DNA of 36,440 bases, from assembly GCA_016190155.1 (NCBI GenBank), contig JACPRB010000320.1:1-36440 (forward strand), given 5' to 3'. The notes under the pieces were generated by a model. The model was not told the DNA's origin. It worked only from the letters and a program-made list of their open reading frames with translations, and made no database searches. Within the stretch, counting starts at the first letter, position 1; the number at the start of each line of letters is the position of its first letter. Origin of the DNA: Planctomycetota bacterium. Lineage in GTDB: Bacteria > Planctomycetota > MHYJ01 > JACPRB01. A program made the position numbers and the translations under genes. This document shows positions 23,623-33,296 of this stretch, piece after piece.

Positions 23623-24718
23623 GACTCGCCTCCGAGAAACGACGATACCGATAATAGGCGGCGCACGCGCCTTCGGCGCTGACCATCGTGGCCCCGAGCG
23701 GATGGTCCGGCGTGCAGCGCGCGCCGAACGCGGGGCACTCCTGCGGCTTCCTGAGGCCCTGGAGAACAAGGCCGCTGACGCACTCGCTCGATTCCTCGGT
23801 GGCCCGGCCGGCCACGCCGAAACGAACCTGAGCGTCGAACCCGGCGTACCGTTCCGAGAGAGCCAAGCCGCTTCGAGGAATCTCTCCGATCCCGCGCCAC
23901 CGCCGGTGCACGATCCGAAAGACGTCCGCGATGAGCGCCTGCGCGGGTCTGTTTCCCTCGGCGCGGACGGCGCGGGCGTAAGCGTTCTCCACCTCCGCGC
24001 GCCCCTCCTCCAGTTGCTGGATGCAGCGGCAGACGCCGTCCAGGATGTCCAGAGGCTCGAACCCGGTGATGACGATGGGCACGCGGTACTTCCTCGCCAG
24101 CGGCTCGTACTCGCCGGAGCCCATGACCGTGCACACGTGGCCGGCGGCGAGAAACCCCTGCACTCGGCGCTGCGGCGACGACACGATCGCCTCGATCGCG
24201 GGCGGCACGAGGACATGGGACACCAGGATCGAGAAGTTCGAAACCCGGTGTCGATGCGCCTCGGCCACCGCCATGGCGTTGGCGGGGGCCGTCGTCTCGA
24301 ACCCGACCGCGAAGAAAACGACCTCGCGCGCGGGGTTCGCTCTGGCCAGGGCGAGCGCGTCCATCGGCGAGTAGACCATGCGAACGTCGCCGCCGCGCGC
24401 CTTCACGGCCAGGAGATCCTCGTTCGTTCCGGGCACTCGAAGCATGTCGCCGAAGGACGCGAGGACGACGTTCGGTCGGCCCGCGATCTCGATCGCCTGG
24501 TCGATGAGTTCCACGGGCGTGACGCACACGGGGCAGCCGGGACCGTGAACAAGGGTGATCGTCGGCGGCAGCAGCTCGTCGATCCCGAAACGCACGATCG
24601 CATGCGTCTGCCCCCCGCACACCTCCATGATCGTCCACGGTCGTGTACCGGCGCGCGCGATCCGATCGGCGAGCCGGCGGGCCGCCTCCGCATCGCGGTA
24701 CTCATCGAGATATTTCAT
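23615..24718 (-). CDS. hypD: Hydrogenase maturation protein HypD
   Basis: A 367-aa iron-sulfur scaffold on which, with HypC, the Fe(CN)2CO group is built. It carries EVCGGQTHA (32-40), [11 protein letters not shown] (58-68), the C-terminal [4Fe-4S] cysteines ([20 protein letters not shown] then [11 protein letters not shown]) and a terminal segment with AEGACAAYY. The length is standard. Its start overlaps hypC by 17 nt. Confidence 0.96.
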   Translation of the reverse strand: MKYLDEYRDAEAARRLADRIARAGTRPWTIMEVCGGQTHAIVRFGIDELLPPTITLVHGPGCPVCVTPVELIDQAIEIAGRPNVVLASFGDMLRVPGTNEDLLAVKARGGDVRMVYSPMDALALARANPAREVVFFAVGFETTAPANAMAVAEAHRHRVSNFSILVSHVLVPPAIEAIVSSPQRRVQGFLAAGHVCTVMGSGEYEPLARKYRVPIVITGFEPLDILDGVCRCIQQLEEGRAEVENAYARAVRAEGNRPAQALIADVFRIVHRRWRGIGEIPRSGLALSERYAGFDAQVRFGVAGRATEESSECVSGLVLQGLRKPQECPAFGARCTPDHPLGATMVSAEGACAAYYRYRRFSEASHA

Positions 24719-24944
24719 CGCTCTCGATCTCCTTCAGATACTCGAAGATGCGGACCGCTTCCGCCTCGTCGATCCGGCTGATGGCGAATCCGACGTGGAC
24801 GAGCACGTAATCTCCCCGCCGCGCTTCCGGCACAAAGGCGAGATTCACGTCCTTCACGATGCCGCCGAAGCGCACCCGGCCCGATCGAGCGCCGGGTTCG
24901 TCTCCCTGGATTTCGAGGATTTCTCCGGGCACGGCCAGGCACAT
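24702..24944 (-). CDS. hypC: Hydrogenase maturation chaperone HypC
   Basis: An 80-aa small chaperone with the essential N-terminal Cys ([10 protein letters not shown]). It also has the OB-like strand pattern [20 protein letters not shown] and [16 protein letters not shown]. It shuttles the Fe(CN)2CO unit between HypD and the hydrogenase large subunit. It starts 3 nt after the hypF stop and overlaps hypD. Confidence 0.95.
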   Translation of the reverse strand: MCLAVPGEILEIQGDEPGARSGRVRFGGIVKDVNLAFVPEARRGDYVLVHVGFAISRIDEAEAVRIFEYLKEIESDEISR

Positions 24945-24947
24945 AGA

Positions 24948-27074
24948 TCAGCTCCAAGAAGCAGCCACGATTTGTCCGATCGCGATCCCTCCATCATTGG
25001 GCGGGATGCGCCGATGCCAATACGGCTTGAAACCGGCCGCGCGAAGCGCCGTCACGGCACGTTCCGTGAGATAGCGATTCTGGAAGCAGCCGCCGGAGAG
25101 CACCACGCGCTCCTCGCCTACCTCTCGCGCGACGGTCACGATGGCCTCGGCGAGCGTGTTGTGAAACCGCGCCGCGGCTCTGGACCGATCCGTTAGAATG
25201 GCGCGTATCATCGGCTCCCAATCGAGTACGCCGCCGCGCAGTGGGAGCGGATACCCATCGTCCGACGGCTCGGCCTCGGCCGCGAACTCCAGCGCCATCG
25301 CCGCCTGTCCTTCGAAGGCGCTGCGATCCCGCAGCCCGACGAGCGAGGCGACGGCGTCGAACAGTCGACCCACGCTCGATGTCCACGGGGAATTGACGCC
25401 CCTGCGGAGCATTCGGACCCGCGGCTCGTCCGGCAACGCATCTCCGATTTCGTAGAGCACGCCGAGCGCCGCACGACGCGGCTCTCGCGCGGCACGGTCG
25501 CCCCCCGGAAGCCGGAACGTCCGCATGTGCGCCGCGCGCGTGAACCGCCCGTTTTCCACGCGCAGGAACTCGCCGCCCCAGAGGGTGCCGTCGCTCCCCA
25601 GGCCGTTGCCGTCCCACGCGACACCCAGCACCGGGCCGTCGAGCTCGTTGTCGGCCATGCACGCGAGGACGTGAGCCAAGTGGTGCTGTACGAACACTCG
25701 TGGAAGCGACCCGCGCTCCGCGTGCCGGGACGACGCGTAGTCCGGATGAGCGTCGCACGCCACTCGAACGACAGGACTCTCATGCAACGCGACAAGGCTT
25801 TGGACGCTCTTCTCGAACGCATCCACGGCCTGACCGGTGTCGAGGTCGCCCACGTGCGGACCGAGGAAGACGTGCGACCCCACCGAGACGGCAACCGCGT
25901 TCTTCAGATGCGCGCCTGTCGCGAGAGTCCGAGGCATTTCACGTGTGAGCGTGAACGGCAACGGCGCGTAACCTCGGGCGCGCCGTAAGATGAGCTCGCG
26001 TCCCAAGACGACGCGCGTCACGGAATCTTCCACCGGTCGAACGATCGGCCGGTCGTGCATGAGGAACTCATCCGCGATCCCGCCCAAGCGCTCCATCGCC
26101 TCCCGCTCGTCGATGCAGATGGGTTCCTGGGAAAGGTTGCCGCTCGTGGCGACGACCGGGAAGCCGAGCTCCCGCATCAGGAGATGATGGAGCGGGGTGT
26201 ACGGAAGCATGGCCCCGAGATACGGATTGCCCGGCGCAATGGCCGGCGCCACTTCGACGCGTCGTCGCAGAAGCACGATCGGCGATTCGGGCGACGCCAG
26301 GAGCCTGGCCTCGACCGGCGAGACGCGGCACCACTCCCGCACCGCTTCAACCGTCGGGAACATGAGCGCGAACGGCTTCTCCTCGCGCGCCTTGCGCTCC
26401 CGCAGCCGCCGTAGGGCCGCATCGTTACGGGCATCGACGACGAGATGGAAGCCGCCGAGGCCCTTCACCGCGATGATGGCGCCGCGCCGAATCGTGTCGG
26501 CCACGTCGCGGATCGGCCGATCGAGCTTGGGCCCGCAAGCCGGACACGCGTTCGGCTGCGCGTGAAAACGCCGATCGCTTGGATCGTCGTACTCCGCCCG
26601 GCAGGCGCCGCACATCTCGAACGACCGCATGCTCGTGTTCCCGCGGTCGTAGGGCAGCGCCGCGAGGATGCTGTAGCGCGGACCGCAATTCGTGCAGTTC
26701 GTGAACGGGTAGAGGTGCCGCCGGTCGTGGCGATCGAACAGCTCGCGCAGGCACTCCCCGCACGTGGCGATGTCGGGCATGACGACGGCCGTCTTCGCGT
26801 CCGATTCGTCGCTTTCGCGGATCTCGAAGCCACGATATCCGACCGGATCGAGATGAGACGCCTCGAGACCTTGGATGAGCGCACGCGGCGGCGGCTCGGC
26901 CCGCAACCGTTCCAGAAAGGCTTCGACGCCCGCGCCTTCGATCTCGATCGTCACCCCCTGGCCGCCGTTGCGGACCCAGCCCGAGAGGCCGAGCTCGCCG
27001 GCCAGTCGATGAACGAACGGCCGGAAGCCGACGCCCTGCACGGCGCCCCGCACGTCGATCCGCAGGCGCTTCAC
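24948..27074 (-). CDS. hypF: Carbamoyltransferase HypF
   Basis: A 708-aa enzyme that turns carbamoyl phosphate into carbamoyl-AMP and hands the group to HypE for the CN ligands. Domains in order: acylphosphatase (GVGFRPFVHR, 14-23), two zinc fingers (CGECLRELFD...CTNCGPRYS and CGACRAEYDD...CPACGPK), YrdC-like (KGLGGFHLVVDARND), and Kae1-like (HHLAHV, WDGNGLGSDG, LSGGCFQNR). It is slightly shorter than the usual 750 aa but complete in motifs. Its start overlaps the hypA-like gene by 4 nt. Confidence 0.96.
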   Translation of the reverse strand: MKRLRIDVRGAVQGVGFRPFVHRLAGELGLSGWVRNGGQGVTIEIEGAGVEAFLERLRAEPPPRALIQGLEASHLDPVGYRGFEIRESDESDAKTAVVMPDIATCGECLRELFDRHDRRHLYPFTNCTNCGPRYSILAALPYDRGNTSMRSFEMCGACRAEYDDPSDRRFHAQPNACPACGPKLDRPIRDVADTIRRGAIIAVKGLGGFHLVVDARNDAALRRLRERKAREEKPFALMFPTVEAVREWCRVSPVEARLLASPESPIVLLRRRVEVAPAIAPGNPYLGAMLPYTPLHHLLMRELGFPVVATSGNLSQEPICIDEREAMERLGGIADEFLMHDRPIVRPVEDSVTRVVLGRELILRRARGYAPLPFTLTREMPRTLATGAHLKNAVAVSVGSHVFLGPHVGDLDTGQAVDAFEKSVQSLVALHESPVVRVACDAHPDYASSRHAERGSLPRVFVQHHLAHVLACMADNELDGPVLGVAWDGNGLGSDGTLWGGEFLRVENGRFTRAAHMRTFRLPGGDRAAREPRRAALGVLYEIGDALPDEPRVRMLRRGVNSPWTSSVGRLFDAVASLVGLRDRSAFEGQAAMALEFAAEAEPSDDGYPLPLRGGVLDWEPMIRAILTDRSRAAARFHNTLAEAIVTVAREVGEERVVLSGGCFQNRYLTERAVTALRAAGFKPYWHRRIPPNDGGIAIGQIVAASWS

Positions 27075-27340
27075 CCCGCCACCTCCACGTCGATGCTCCG
27101 GACAATCACGTCCTGGGCGCGCGGATCGGCGAGATCGGTCGAAACCTCGATCTCGAGCGCCGCGTCGTGGGCGGTCGTCCCGCGTGAAGCCTCCTCGAAA
27201 TGCTCGCGGAAGTGCTCCGCCGAAAAGTGCGAGAGGGCGCCCAACCAGACCCGCACGCCCTTGACCCGTTTCGCGCGTTGCTCGCGCGCCAGGGACTCCA
27301 GCTTCGCCATCAAGGCGCGCATCAGCGAGACTTCATGCAT
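27071..27340 (-). CDS. HypA-like protein lacking the zinc-ribbon domain
   Basis: An 89-aa protein. The N-terminus [11 protein letters not shown] matches the nickel-binding MHE of HypA, and the first 65 residues follow HypA. The chain lacks the two CxxC pairs that form the zinc ribbon; it contains no Cys at all. The C-terminal strand (VIVRSIDVEV) matches the end of HypA, so the zinc domain appears excised rather than the protein truncated. Normal HypA is about 113-118 aa and works with HypB to deliver nickel, and no hypB is present here. It may deliver nickel by another route or act as a scaffold. It overlaps the protease gene by 19 nt. Confidence 0.8.
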   Translation of the reverse strand: MHEVSLMRALMAKLESLAREQRAKRVKGVRVWLGALSHFSAEHFREHFEEASRGTTAHDAALEIEVSTDLADPRAQDVIVRSIDVEVAG

Positions 27341-27759
27341 GACGCCACCTCCTCCACAAGGGACGACAAGGCGCCCTCGACCTCCGCCGACAGGCCGACG
27401 CCGGCCGTGAAATCCCGACCTTCAATGCCAAAGACAAGGACACGCGCCGGGAGAGTCCCCAACGCGCGCGAGAGCTCAACGGCGTCCGCCAATCCGAGCG
27501 CGTGGGTCGAACTCTTGAAAAGCTCCCGCGGAAGGGGCGACGCGCCGGCATCGAGTCGATGCACCGTGCCCGGCGCCGCTCCCGACCAGACGGCATCGAC
27601 GAGGACCACGCCGTCCGCGCCCTTCCATTGATCCATGAGGGTCGCGAGATCGCCCTCGTGCTCCAGAGCAGCCACGCCCCGTTCTCGCAATCGACGCGCC
27701 GCGACAAGACCGGCCGCGTCATCGTGCCGGAACTCATGGCCCAGGCCGACGACGATCAT
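27322..27759 (-). CDS. [NiFe] hydrogenase maturation endopeptidase (HyaD/HycI/HoxW family)
   Basis: A 145-aa protease that removes the C-terminal peptide of the large subunit after nickel insertion. It shows [17 protein letters not shown], where Glu and Asp at the family's nickel-sensing site are present; the usual Asn of the G-x-N-x-L motif is His. It continues with VLVDAVWSG and [12 protein letters not shown] (His ligand). The start ATG at 27759 overlaps the large-subunit stop by 4 nt; an upstream extension is not needed. Confidence 0.92.
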   Translation of the reverse strand: MIVVGLGHEFRHDDAAGLVAARRLRERGVAALEHEGDLATLMDQWKGADGVVLVDAVWSGAAPGTVHRLDAGASPLPRELFKSSTHALGLADAVELSRALGTLPARVLVFGIEGRDFTAGVGLSAEVEGALSSLVEEVASCMKSR

Positions 27760-29048
27760 GGCTCCCGCTCCACTTCGAGCTTGAGGAAGTGCGTCGCGCA
27801 CGAGATGCACGGATCATAGTTGCGGATCGCCTGCTCGCATTCGGCGCGCAGCTGGTCTGTCGGCATGTCCACGCGCGGGGCCACGTACTGCCTCAAATCG
27901 TCCTCGATCGCCTTCTGGTTTTGCGACGTGGGCGGGACGATCTTGGCGTCCTGAATGATGCCTTTCGCGTCGATGGTATAGCGGTGATAGAGGCTCCCGC
28001 GCGGGGCCTCGGTGCATGCCGTGCCCGTGGCCGCGCGGGGCTCGCACGCCACGGCCGGGACTTCCGGCGGTTCGTACTCCGCGATGACGCGGATCGCCTC
28101 CTCGAAGGCGTAGAGCATCTCGAGGGCGCGGACGATGATGCTCTCGAACGGATTGCGACACGTCGCCGCGAGCCCCACCTCTCGGGCCACCTCCTGGACG
28201 GAGGCCGGCAGCCGGTCGCGGTTCAGGTTGTAACGCGCCAGCGGCCCCGTGAGATACGCCCCGCGTCCCTTGATCACCGAGTGAAGGGCGTTCGAGTGCG
28301 CGACGTGCTCCTCTTCGAAGTGGGCGTCGTACTCGCGCGCGTGGATGTCGAGCCCCCGGCTCGAAACGAGCCGGCCTTCGTTCATGGGATATTCGGTCGG
28401 ATGTCGCAGCGCCACGAATTCGGTGTCGTGCGAGTACTCACGCATCGGGAGCGTTCGGGTCCATCGCACGTCGTCGCGGCAGGCGTCGCATCCGTGCTTC
28501 AAGCGCTCGGCGAGAGGCGCGAGCTCCTGCCGCGCCGGCACGCGATAGAAGCCTCCCACGCGGACATTGACGGGATGGATGGCGCGCCCGGCCAGAAGCG
28601 AGATGATCTCGTTTCCGAGCTTCTTGAGCTCCAGACCCTGCTGGACCAGCTTCGGATGGTCCTTGGCCATCCGGATCGCATCGGGGTAACCGAGGAAATC
28701 CGGCGCGTGGAGCATGAAGATGTGAAGCGCATGGCTCTCGATCCACTCCCCGCAGTAGATCAGGCGCCGCAGCTCGCGGATGGAGCGCGGGATCGCGACG
28801 GCGAGCGCGTCCTCCATCGCGTGAACGGCGCTCATCTGGTACGCCACGGGACAGATGCCGCAGATGCGCGCGGTGATGTCGGGCGCCTCCATGTAAGAGC
28901 GGCCGCGCAGGAACGCCTCGAAGAAACGGGGCGGCTCGAAGATCTTGAGCTTCACGTCGGCGACCCGCCCGTTCTTGATGCGAACGACCATCGCGCCTTC
29001 GCCTTCGACGCGCGCGAGATAATCGACTTTGATGGTCTTGTTCGTCAT
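27756..29048 (-). CDS. [NiFe] hydrogenase large (alpha) subunit, group 3b-type
   Basis: A 430-aa catalytic subunit carrying the Ni-Fe site. The L1 motif RICGICP (61-67) supplies C63/C66 and the L2 motif DPCISCATH (412-420) supplies C414/C417. The last 10 residues after His420 are the peptide cut off by the protease encoded next. In L1 the residue four after C66 is Tyr, where many hydrogenases have His. There is no signal peptide, so the enzyme is cytoplasmic. The gene order matches the hydBGDA sulfhydrogenases of Pyrococcus furiosus (group 3b), which exchange electrons between H2 and NADP(H). The ATG at 29048 overlaps the small-subunit stop. Confidence 0.94.
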   Translation of the reverse strand: MTNKTIKVDYLARVEGEGAMVVRIKNGRVADVKLKIFEPPRFFEAFLRGRSYMEAPDITARICGICPVAYQMSAVHAMEDALAVAIPRSIRELRRLIYCGEWIESHALHIFMLHAPDFLGYPDAIRMAKDHPKLVQQGLELKKLGNEIISLLAGRAIHPVNVRVGGFYRVPARQELAPLAERLKHGCDACRDDVRWTRTLPMREYSHDTEFVALRHPTEYPMNEGRLVSSRGLDIHAREYDAHFEEEHVAHSNALHSVIKGRGAYLTGPLARYNLNRDRLPASVQEVAREVGLAATCRNPFESIIVRALEMLYAFEEAIRVIAEYEPPEVPAVACEPRAATGTACTEAPRGSLYHRYTIDAKGIIQDAKIVPPTSQNQKAIEDDLRQYVAPRVDMPTDQLRAECEQAIRNYDPCISCATHFLKLEVEREP

Positions 29049-29824
29049 GAGAGCTTCTCCTGCCGTTCGCTCTCCTCGCGGAACGCGGGCGCGTCGGAGT
29101 TGAAGTTCCGAAAGACCCGCATCACTTCGTCGCGGGACGTCCCGACTCGCGCGAACCATTCCGCGAGCGATCCCGTGTTGGGATTCTCCTTCGGGCCGAA
29201 GCAGCCGTAGCAGCCGCGCGCGTACGACGGGCAGAGGACGCCGCATCCCGTATGAGTCACCGGGCCCATGCACGGGATCCCGCGGGCGACCATGACGCAG
29301 ACGACGCCCTTGCGCTTGCAGTCGAGGCAGACGCTGTGCGGCGGCACGGTCGGCGCGGGGCCGTAAATGAACGCCGCGATGACGTCGACGAGCTGGTTCT
29401 TGTTGATCGGGCAGCCGCGCAGCTCGAAATCCACCTTCACGTGCGCGGAGATCGCCGTCGACTTCTCGAGCGTCTGAATGTATTCCGGCTTGGCATAGAC
29501 GATGGATATGAACTCCTTGACGTCGCGGAAATTCCGGAGCGCCTGGATGCCTCCGGCCGTGGCGCAGGCACCCAACGTGACGAGGAAGCGGGAGGCGGCG
29601 CGGATCCTTTGGATGCGTTCCGCGTCGTGCGGCGTCGTGACGGATCCTTCGACGAGCGACAGATCATAGGGACCTTTCACGACCGCGCTCGAAGCCTCCG
29701 GGAAGTAGGCGATCTCGACCTGACCGGCCAGCGTGAGCAGCTCGTCTTCGCACGAGAGGACGCTGAGCTGACACCCGTCGCAGGATGCGAACTTCCAGAC
29801 GGCGAGCTTCGGTTTGCGTGCCAT
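29045..29824 (-). CDS. [NiFe] hydrogenase small (delta) subunit, group 3b-type
   Basis: A 259-aa electron-transfer subunit. The proximal cluster has C15/C18 (SCDGCQ), the GACATAGG Cys and [10 protein letters not shown]. Further Cys groups [11 protein letters not shown] and [20 protein letters not shown] are consistent with medial and distal 4Fe-4S clusters. It has no Tat signal, so it is cytoplasmic. Its stop overlaps the large subunit and its ATG shares one base with the stop of the FAD/NAD(P) subunit (TGATG), showing translational coupling. Confidence 0.95.
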   Translation of the reverse strand: MARKPKLAVWKFASCDGCQLSVLSCEDELLTLAGQVEIAYFPEASSAVVKGPYDLSLVEGSVTTPHDAERIQRIRAASRFLVTLGACATAGGIQALRNFRDVKEFISIVYAKPEYIQTLEKSTAISAHVKVDFELRGCPINKNQLVDVIAAFIYGPAPTVPPHSVCLDCKRKGVVCVMVARGIPCMGPVTHTGCGVLCPSYARGCYGCFGPKENPNTGSLAEWFARVGTSRDEVMRVFRNFNSDAPAFREESERQEKLS

Positions 29825-30660
29825 CAAATGTTCCGAATCACGAGCCAGGGTTCCAGGCGAGGGTAGGCAAACACGGGGCCGTCCTTGCAGATGAAAGCCG
29901 GCCCCAGCTGACAGTGACCGCAGAATCCGATCGCGCACTTCATGTTGCGCTCCATGGAGACGAAGAGGCGTTCGCGCGGGACGCCGCGATCGGACAGTGC
30001 TTGAACGGCGAACTTCATCATGATCTCCGGGCCGACGATGAAGGCCGACGCGCGCGAATGCTCGAAGTCGGCGCGCGGAACGAGTGTCGTGACGGGTCCC
30101 ACGGAGCCTTCCCATCCGAGCGCCGCGGCATCCACGGTGACGCGAACGTCGATGTCGCGCGCCCGCCAGCGATCGAATTCGCGAGGATAGAGGAGAATGT
30201 CCGGCGTTCGAGCTCCGATCAGGAGGGACACGCGTCGATATCGAGCCCGGTCGGCCATGATGGCGTATAGGACCGGCCGCAGCGGCGCCAAACCGATCCC
30301 GCCGGCCACGAGCACGACATCGTCGCCTTCGCACTCTCCCATGGGCCAGGCGCTCCCGAAGGGGCCGCGTACTCCGATGGCGAAGCCGGGTTTCGCCTCG
30401 CAGATGGCCCGGCTCACGGCTCCGGCGGCACGAACGGTGTGGACGATCGCCTCGCGCTGCGCCGGATCACCGCTGATCGAGATCGGGATTTCGCCGACGC
30501 CGAACACGTAGAGCATCATGAACTGGCCAGGCCGCCACGCCGGTGCTTCGGTCTCGTCGCGAGGGACCAGCTCCAGCGTGCGCGTATCCGCGGTCTCCCG
30601 GCGGTTCTTCCGCACGCGGAAGGCCGCGCTCAGCATGGGCTCAATGGGCGGCGGTTCCAT
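29824..30660 (-). CDS. Hydrogenase FAD/NAD(P)-binding (gamma) subunit, HydG/AsrB-like
   Basis: A 278-aa ferredoxin-NADP reductase-like subunit. It has an FAD-binding barrel ([21 protein letters not shown], about 43-63), an NAD(P) site [14 protein letters not shown] (117-130) and a C-terminal 2Fe-2S site C242, C247, C250, C258. It passes electrons between the hydrogenase clusters and NAD(P)H. The start is the ATG at 30660, which overlaps the last codons of the upstream cNMP-binding gene in the ancestral frame. In the sequence as given, an upstream one-base loss joins the two proteins in frame, so translation could also run from 31107 as a 427-aa fusion. Confidence 0.9.
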   Translation of the reverse strand: MEPPPIEPMLSAAFRVRKNRRETADTRTLELVPRDETEAPAWRPGQFMMLYVFGVGEIPISISGDPAQREAIVHTVRAAGAVSRAICEAKPGFAIGVRGPFGSAWPMGECEGDDVVLVAGGIGLAPLRPVLYAIMADRARYRRVSLLIGARTPDILLYPREFDRWRARDIDVRVTVDAAALGWEGSVGPVTTLVPRADFEHSRASAFIVGPEIMMKFAVQALSDRGVPRERLFVSMERNMKCAIGFCGHCQLGPAFICKDGPVFAYPRLEPWLVIRNI

Positions 30661-31107
30661 ACAGATCCAGGAGCTGCAGGCGTGCCGCCTGCAGGCGGTC
30701 CATGAACACCTGCGCGAACCGCTCATGAAGTCGTACCCCATGGCCGGATCGCGATCGCACTTGCCTCTGAGACATTCGCCGTCGAAGCTGATGGCGCGAA
30801 TCTGCTCGATCGCGCGCGCATCGAACGTCCAACGGTACGGCGGGAAGAGCCATGACCAGCCGAGGATGTCCCCGGCCTCCAGGGTCTGAAGGATGAGGGG
30901 GCCCTTCTCGGGCGCATGGAGTTCGATCGACGCCCGCCCGTGACGGATCGCGAAGAACTGATTGGCCACGTCGCCCGTCTTCGCGATGAGCTGTCCCGCG
31001 TCGAAACGCACGTTCTTTCCGCAGCCGGCGATCAGCGCTCGATAAGGCGCGCTCATATCTTTGAAGAACGGGTGCTCCGCCAGGAGCGCTTCAATGTCCT
31101 TTTCCAC
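30641..31107 (-). pseudogene. Cyclic-nucleotide-binding domain protein with apparent frameshift
   Basis: It starts at the GTG at 31107 behind the ribosome-binding site GGGAGG. The first 128 residues form a Crp-type cNMP-binding barrel (LIAKTGDVANQFFAIRHG and GDILGWSWLFPPYRWTFDA), without a DNA-binding domain. After codon 128 (30724) the similarity continues in another frame as ERFAQVFMDRLQAARLQLLD, ending at 30641. Restoring one G (ATGGAG for ATGAG) would repair the gene to about 155 aa. The present sequence instead reads on into the FAD/NAD(P) subunit. This may be a sequencing error, a true lesion, or a real fusion. The protein could sense cAMP or the like to gate the hydrogenase (inference). 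Confidence 0.75.
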
Positions 31108-32227
31108 GATTATCCTCCCGAATCGCCCGGACCTCCTCCGTGATGTCGATGCCGACCGGGCACCACGTGATGCATCGGCCGCAGCCGACGCAGCCCGACG
31201 TCCCGAACTGATCGATCCATGTGGCGAGTTTGTGCGTCATCCATTGGCGATAACGCGACAGCGTCGTCGGCCGCACGCTGCCGCCGTGGATGTACGAGTG
31301 CGCGGCGGTGAAGCAGGAATCCCATCGCCGCCGGCGTTCCGCGTGGTCGCCGGTGAGATCCGTGACCTCCTCGACGGTGCTGCAGAAGCACGTGGGGCAC
31401 ACCAGGGTGCAGTTCGCGCAGGACAGGCAGCGCGCCGCCACGTTTCCCCACCGGGGATGGTCCAGGGCGCGATAAAGGAGTTCCTTGAGGTCGGTGGTGT
31501 CCATCGCCCGCCCCATCTGCGCCACGGCGCGGTCGACCATGCGGCGGGCGGCGCGGGCGTCGCTCTCGGTCGCGGCTTGGCTCGGCAGTTCGCCCGCCAC
31601 CTCCGCGCCGCGTGGGCTTCCGACCTCGACGAGGAATTCATGGCGCCCGTCTTCGAGAATCTCCGTCAGGGCGAGGTCGTAGCCGGCCTTGGCCATCGGG
31701 CCGGTCTCCATCGAGACGCAAAAGCACGTCCGAGCGGCCTGTCCGCAGTGGACGACGACGATGAACGCGGCCTCTCGGCGCGCCTTGTAGGTCGGATCTA
31801 CGTAAGGACCCGTGAGGAACGTGCGGTCTTGCACCGCGATCGCGTTGAGGTCGCAGGAGCGTACCCCCAGGAATGCGTGCGGCGTGGCCTTCTCCCCGGG
31901 TGCCTCCGCCGTGAAGCCGTCCGGCGTGCGCTTCGCCTTCATGAGCAGCGTCGAAGGCGGAAAAAGGTACCGCTTCCACGACTGAGGGCCGGCGGTATAG
32001 CCGAAGCGTGCCTCGTCATTTCTCTTTTTCAGTCGATAGGATCCACCTTCTTGCTCGTCGGCCCAACCGATCGGGAGATCCCGTTCGGAGCGAATCTCGT
32101 CGTACACGACGGCCGCATCGCGCAGGGTCGGCCCGATGCACATATAGCCTCGTTGGCGGAGAGCGTGCAGCAGGGAATCCACACAGTTTCCAGGCGCGAT
32201 TCGGGCCACGTGGGAGACGTGAAGCAT
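31091..32227 (-). CDS. Hydrogenase 4Fe-4S (beta) subunit, HydB/AsrA-like
   Basis: A 378-aa subunit resembling anaerobic sulfite reductase A and P. furiosus HydB. The N-terminal domain contains [16 protein letters not shown] (about 119-134). The C-terminal part has two ferredoxin-like cluster sets, [17 protein letters not shown] and [14 protein letters not shown]. It relays electrons between the FAD subunit and outside donors. It is the first gene of the operon. Its ATG at 32227 has no strong ribosome-binding site (GAGG is about 13 nt upstream). Its stop overlaps the cNMP gene by 17 nt. Confidence 0.93.
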   Translation of the reverse strand: MLHVSHVARIAPGNCVDSLLHALRQRGYMCIGPTLRDAAVVYDEIRSERDLPIGWADEQEGGSYRLKKRNDEARFGYTAGPQSWKRYLFPPSTLLMKAKRTPDGFTAEAPGEKATPHAFLGVRSCDLNAIAVQDRTFLTGPYVDPTYKARREAAFIVVVHCGQAARTCFCVSMETGPMAKAGYDLALTEILEDGRHEFLVEVGSPRGAEVAGELPSQAATESDARAARRMVDRAVAQMGRAMDTTDLKELLYRALDHPRWGNVAARCLSCANCTLVCPTCFCSTVEEVTDLTGDHAERRRRWDSCFTAAHSYIHGGSVRPTTLSRYRQWMTHKLATWIDQFGTSGCVGCGRCITWCPVGIDITEEVRAIREDNRGKGH

Positions 32228-32246
32228 AGCATCGCGCCATCGACCT

Positions 32247-32301
32247 CACAATGTTGTGTTCAATGAATGTGATACGCTCGCTACATTGAGAGGATCCTCT
32301 C
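32247..32301. promoter_or_regulatory. Palindrome cluster upstream of the hydrogenase operon
   Basis: There are three symmetrical elements within 55 bp. CACAA-TG-TTGTG (32247-32258) is perfect. TCAATG (32260-32265) pairs with CATTGA (32284-32289), and includes an AATGT/ACATT pair. GAGAGGATCCTCTC (32288-32301) is a perfect 14-bp palindrome. They lie 20-75 bp upstream of the first operon gene, the place for operators. They do not fit the FNR or CRP consensus exactly. The last one also follows the PRPP synthetase gene by 42 bp. Confidence 0.5.
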
Positions 32302-32342
32302 CGTCACGCTCTCGAGCCCCCGGCGGCACGGCCCGGAGCGCG

Positions 32343-33296
32343 TCACGGCTGACCCGCGATGAGATCGGCAAGCGATCTTCCTTCGTGAAGCCGCCGGATC
32401 GCCTCGCCGACCAGAGGTGCGAGCGAGATGTGGTTGACGGGAACATTCGGGATCTTATCTGACGGAACGCTGTCGGTGACGAGGAGGCGCGCGATGTGAC
32501 GCTCGGCGAGGCGTTGCGGCGCTCCGTCGACAAACAGGCCATGGGTGGCGGCCACCATGGCCCCATCTGCACGGGCCCCACGCGCCGTCAAGGCTTCGAG
32601 AGCCGCGGCGATCGTGGCGCCCGTGGAGATCATGTCATCGACGACGAACGGCGTGCGATCGCGGACTTCGCCCGCCACTTCCTCGACCACCACCGCGGAG
32701 GCCGCAAGCCGCGACTTGTGCACGAGCGCGACGGGGAGTCCGAACCTGCGTCCGTACGCATGCGCCAGCCGCGCGGCTCCGAGGTCGGGCGCCACGATGA
32801 TCATGTCCGGGCTCAGGAATGGTCGGGAAGCTTCCGCGAGCAAGGGCACCGCGGTCAGATGCTCGGCGGGACAGGAGAAGCAGCCTTCAGTCGCCGGGGA
32901 GTGAAGATCAAAGAGAACCAAACGATCCAGGCGCGCCTGGGCCAGGAGATCCGCCACCACTCGGACGCTGATGGGTTCCCCCCCGCGTGTGCGGCGGTCC
33001 TGCCGGGCATATCCCAAGTAGGGAATGATTGCAAAGAGGCGCTTCGCTCCGCTCCGCCGGCAAGCGTCCGCCAGCAGCAGGACTTCGACGAGGCTTTCGC
33101 CCACCGGGGCCGACGTCGACTGAAGGATGAAGACGTCACCGCCCGCCAGGGATCGCTCGATTCGAACGTGCCGCTCGCCGTCAGGAAATAGCTCATTGGC
33201 CATGGGCGTCCGCTGGATTCCCAGGTCGCCCGCCAAGCTCTCGCCCAGCGTGCCCACGTGCGAACCCACAATCAGGAATAGTCCATCCATATTCAT
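32343..33296 (-). CDS. Ribose-phosphate pyrophosphokinase (PRPP synthetase), diverged
   Basis: A 317-aa enzyme making PRPP from ribose 5-phosphate and ATP. It has the flexible-loop motif YARQDRR (96-102), the PRPP/ribose phosphate loop VVDDMISTGAT (218-228), and FPDGE at 37-41. The usual DLHADQIQGFF is DLHSPATEGCF here and the KRR catalytic segment reads KSR, so this looks like a diverged paralogue rather than the housekeeping copy (inference). It lies upstream of the hydrogenase operon on the same strand and divergent from a phosphoribosyltransferase-containing set, which may use its product. The start ATG at 33296 has a modest GGA ribosome site. Confidence 0.9.
   Translation of the reverse strand: MNMDGLFLIVGSHVGTLGESLAGDLGIQRTPMANELFPDGERHVRIERSLAGGDVFILQSTSAPVGESLVEVLLLADACRRSGAKRLFAIIPYLGYARQDRRTRGGEPISVRVVADLLAQARLDRLVLFDLHSPATEGCFSCPAEHLTAVPLLAEASRPFLSPDMIIVAPDLGAARLAHAYGRRFGLPVALVHKSRLAASAVVVEEVAGEVRDRTPFVVDDMISTGATIAAALEALTARGARADGAMVAATHGLFVDGAPQRLAERHIARLLVTDSVPSDKIPNVPVNHISLAPLVGEAIRRLHEGRSLADLIAGQP

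Noticed and set aside
32207-32245. Sigma-54 promoter (TGGC-N-GC type) before the hydrogenase operon
   Set aside because: A TGGCGCGATGCTATGC stretch exists, but the GG-to-GC spacing is 11 instead of 10 and it overlaps the start codon region.
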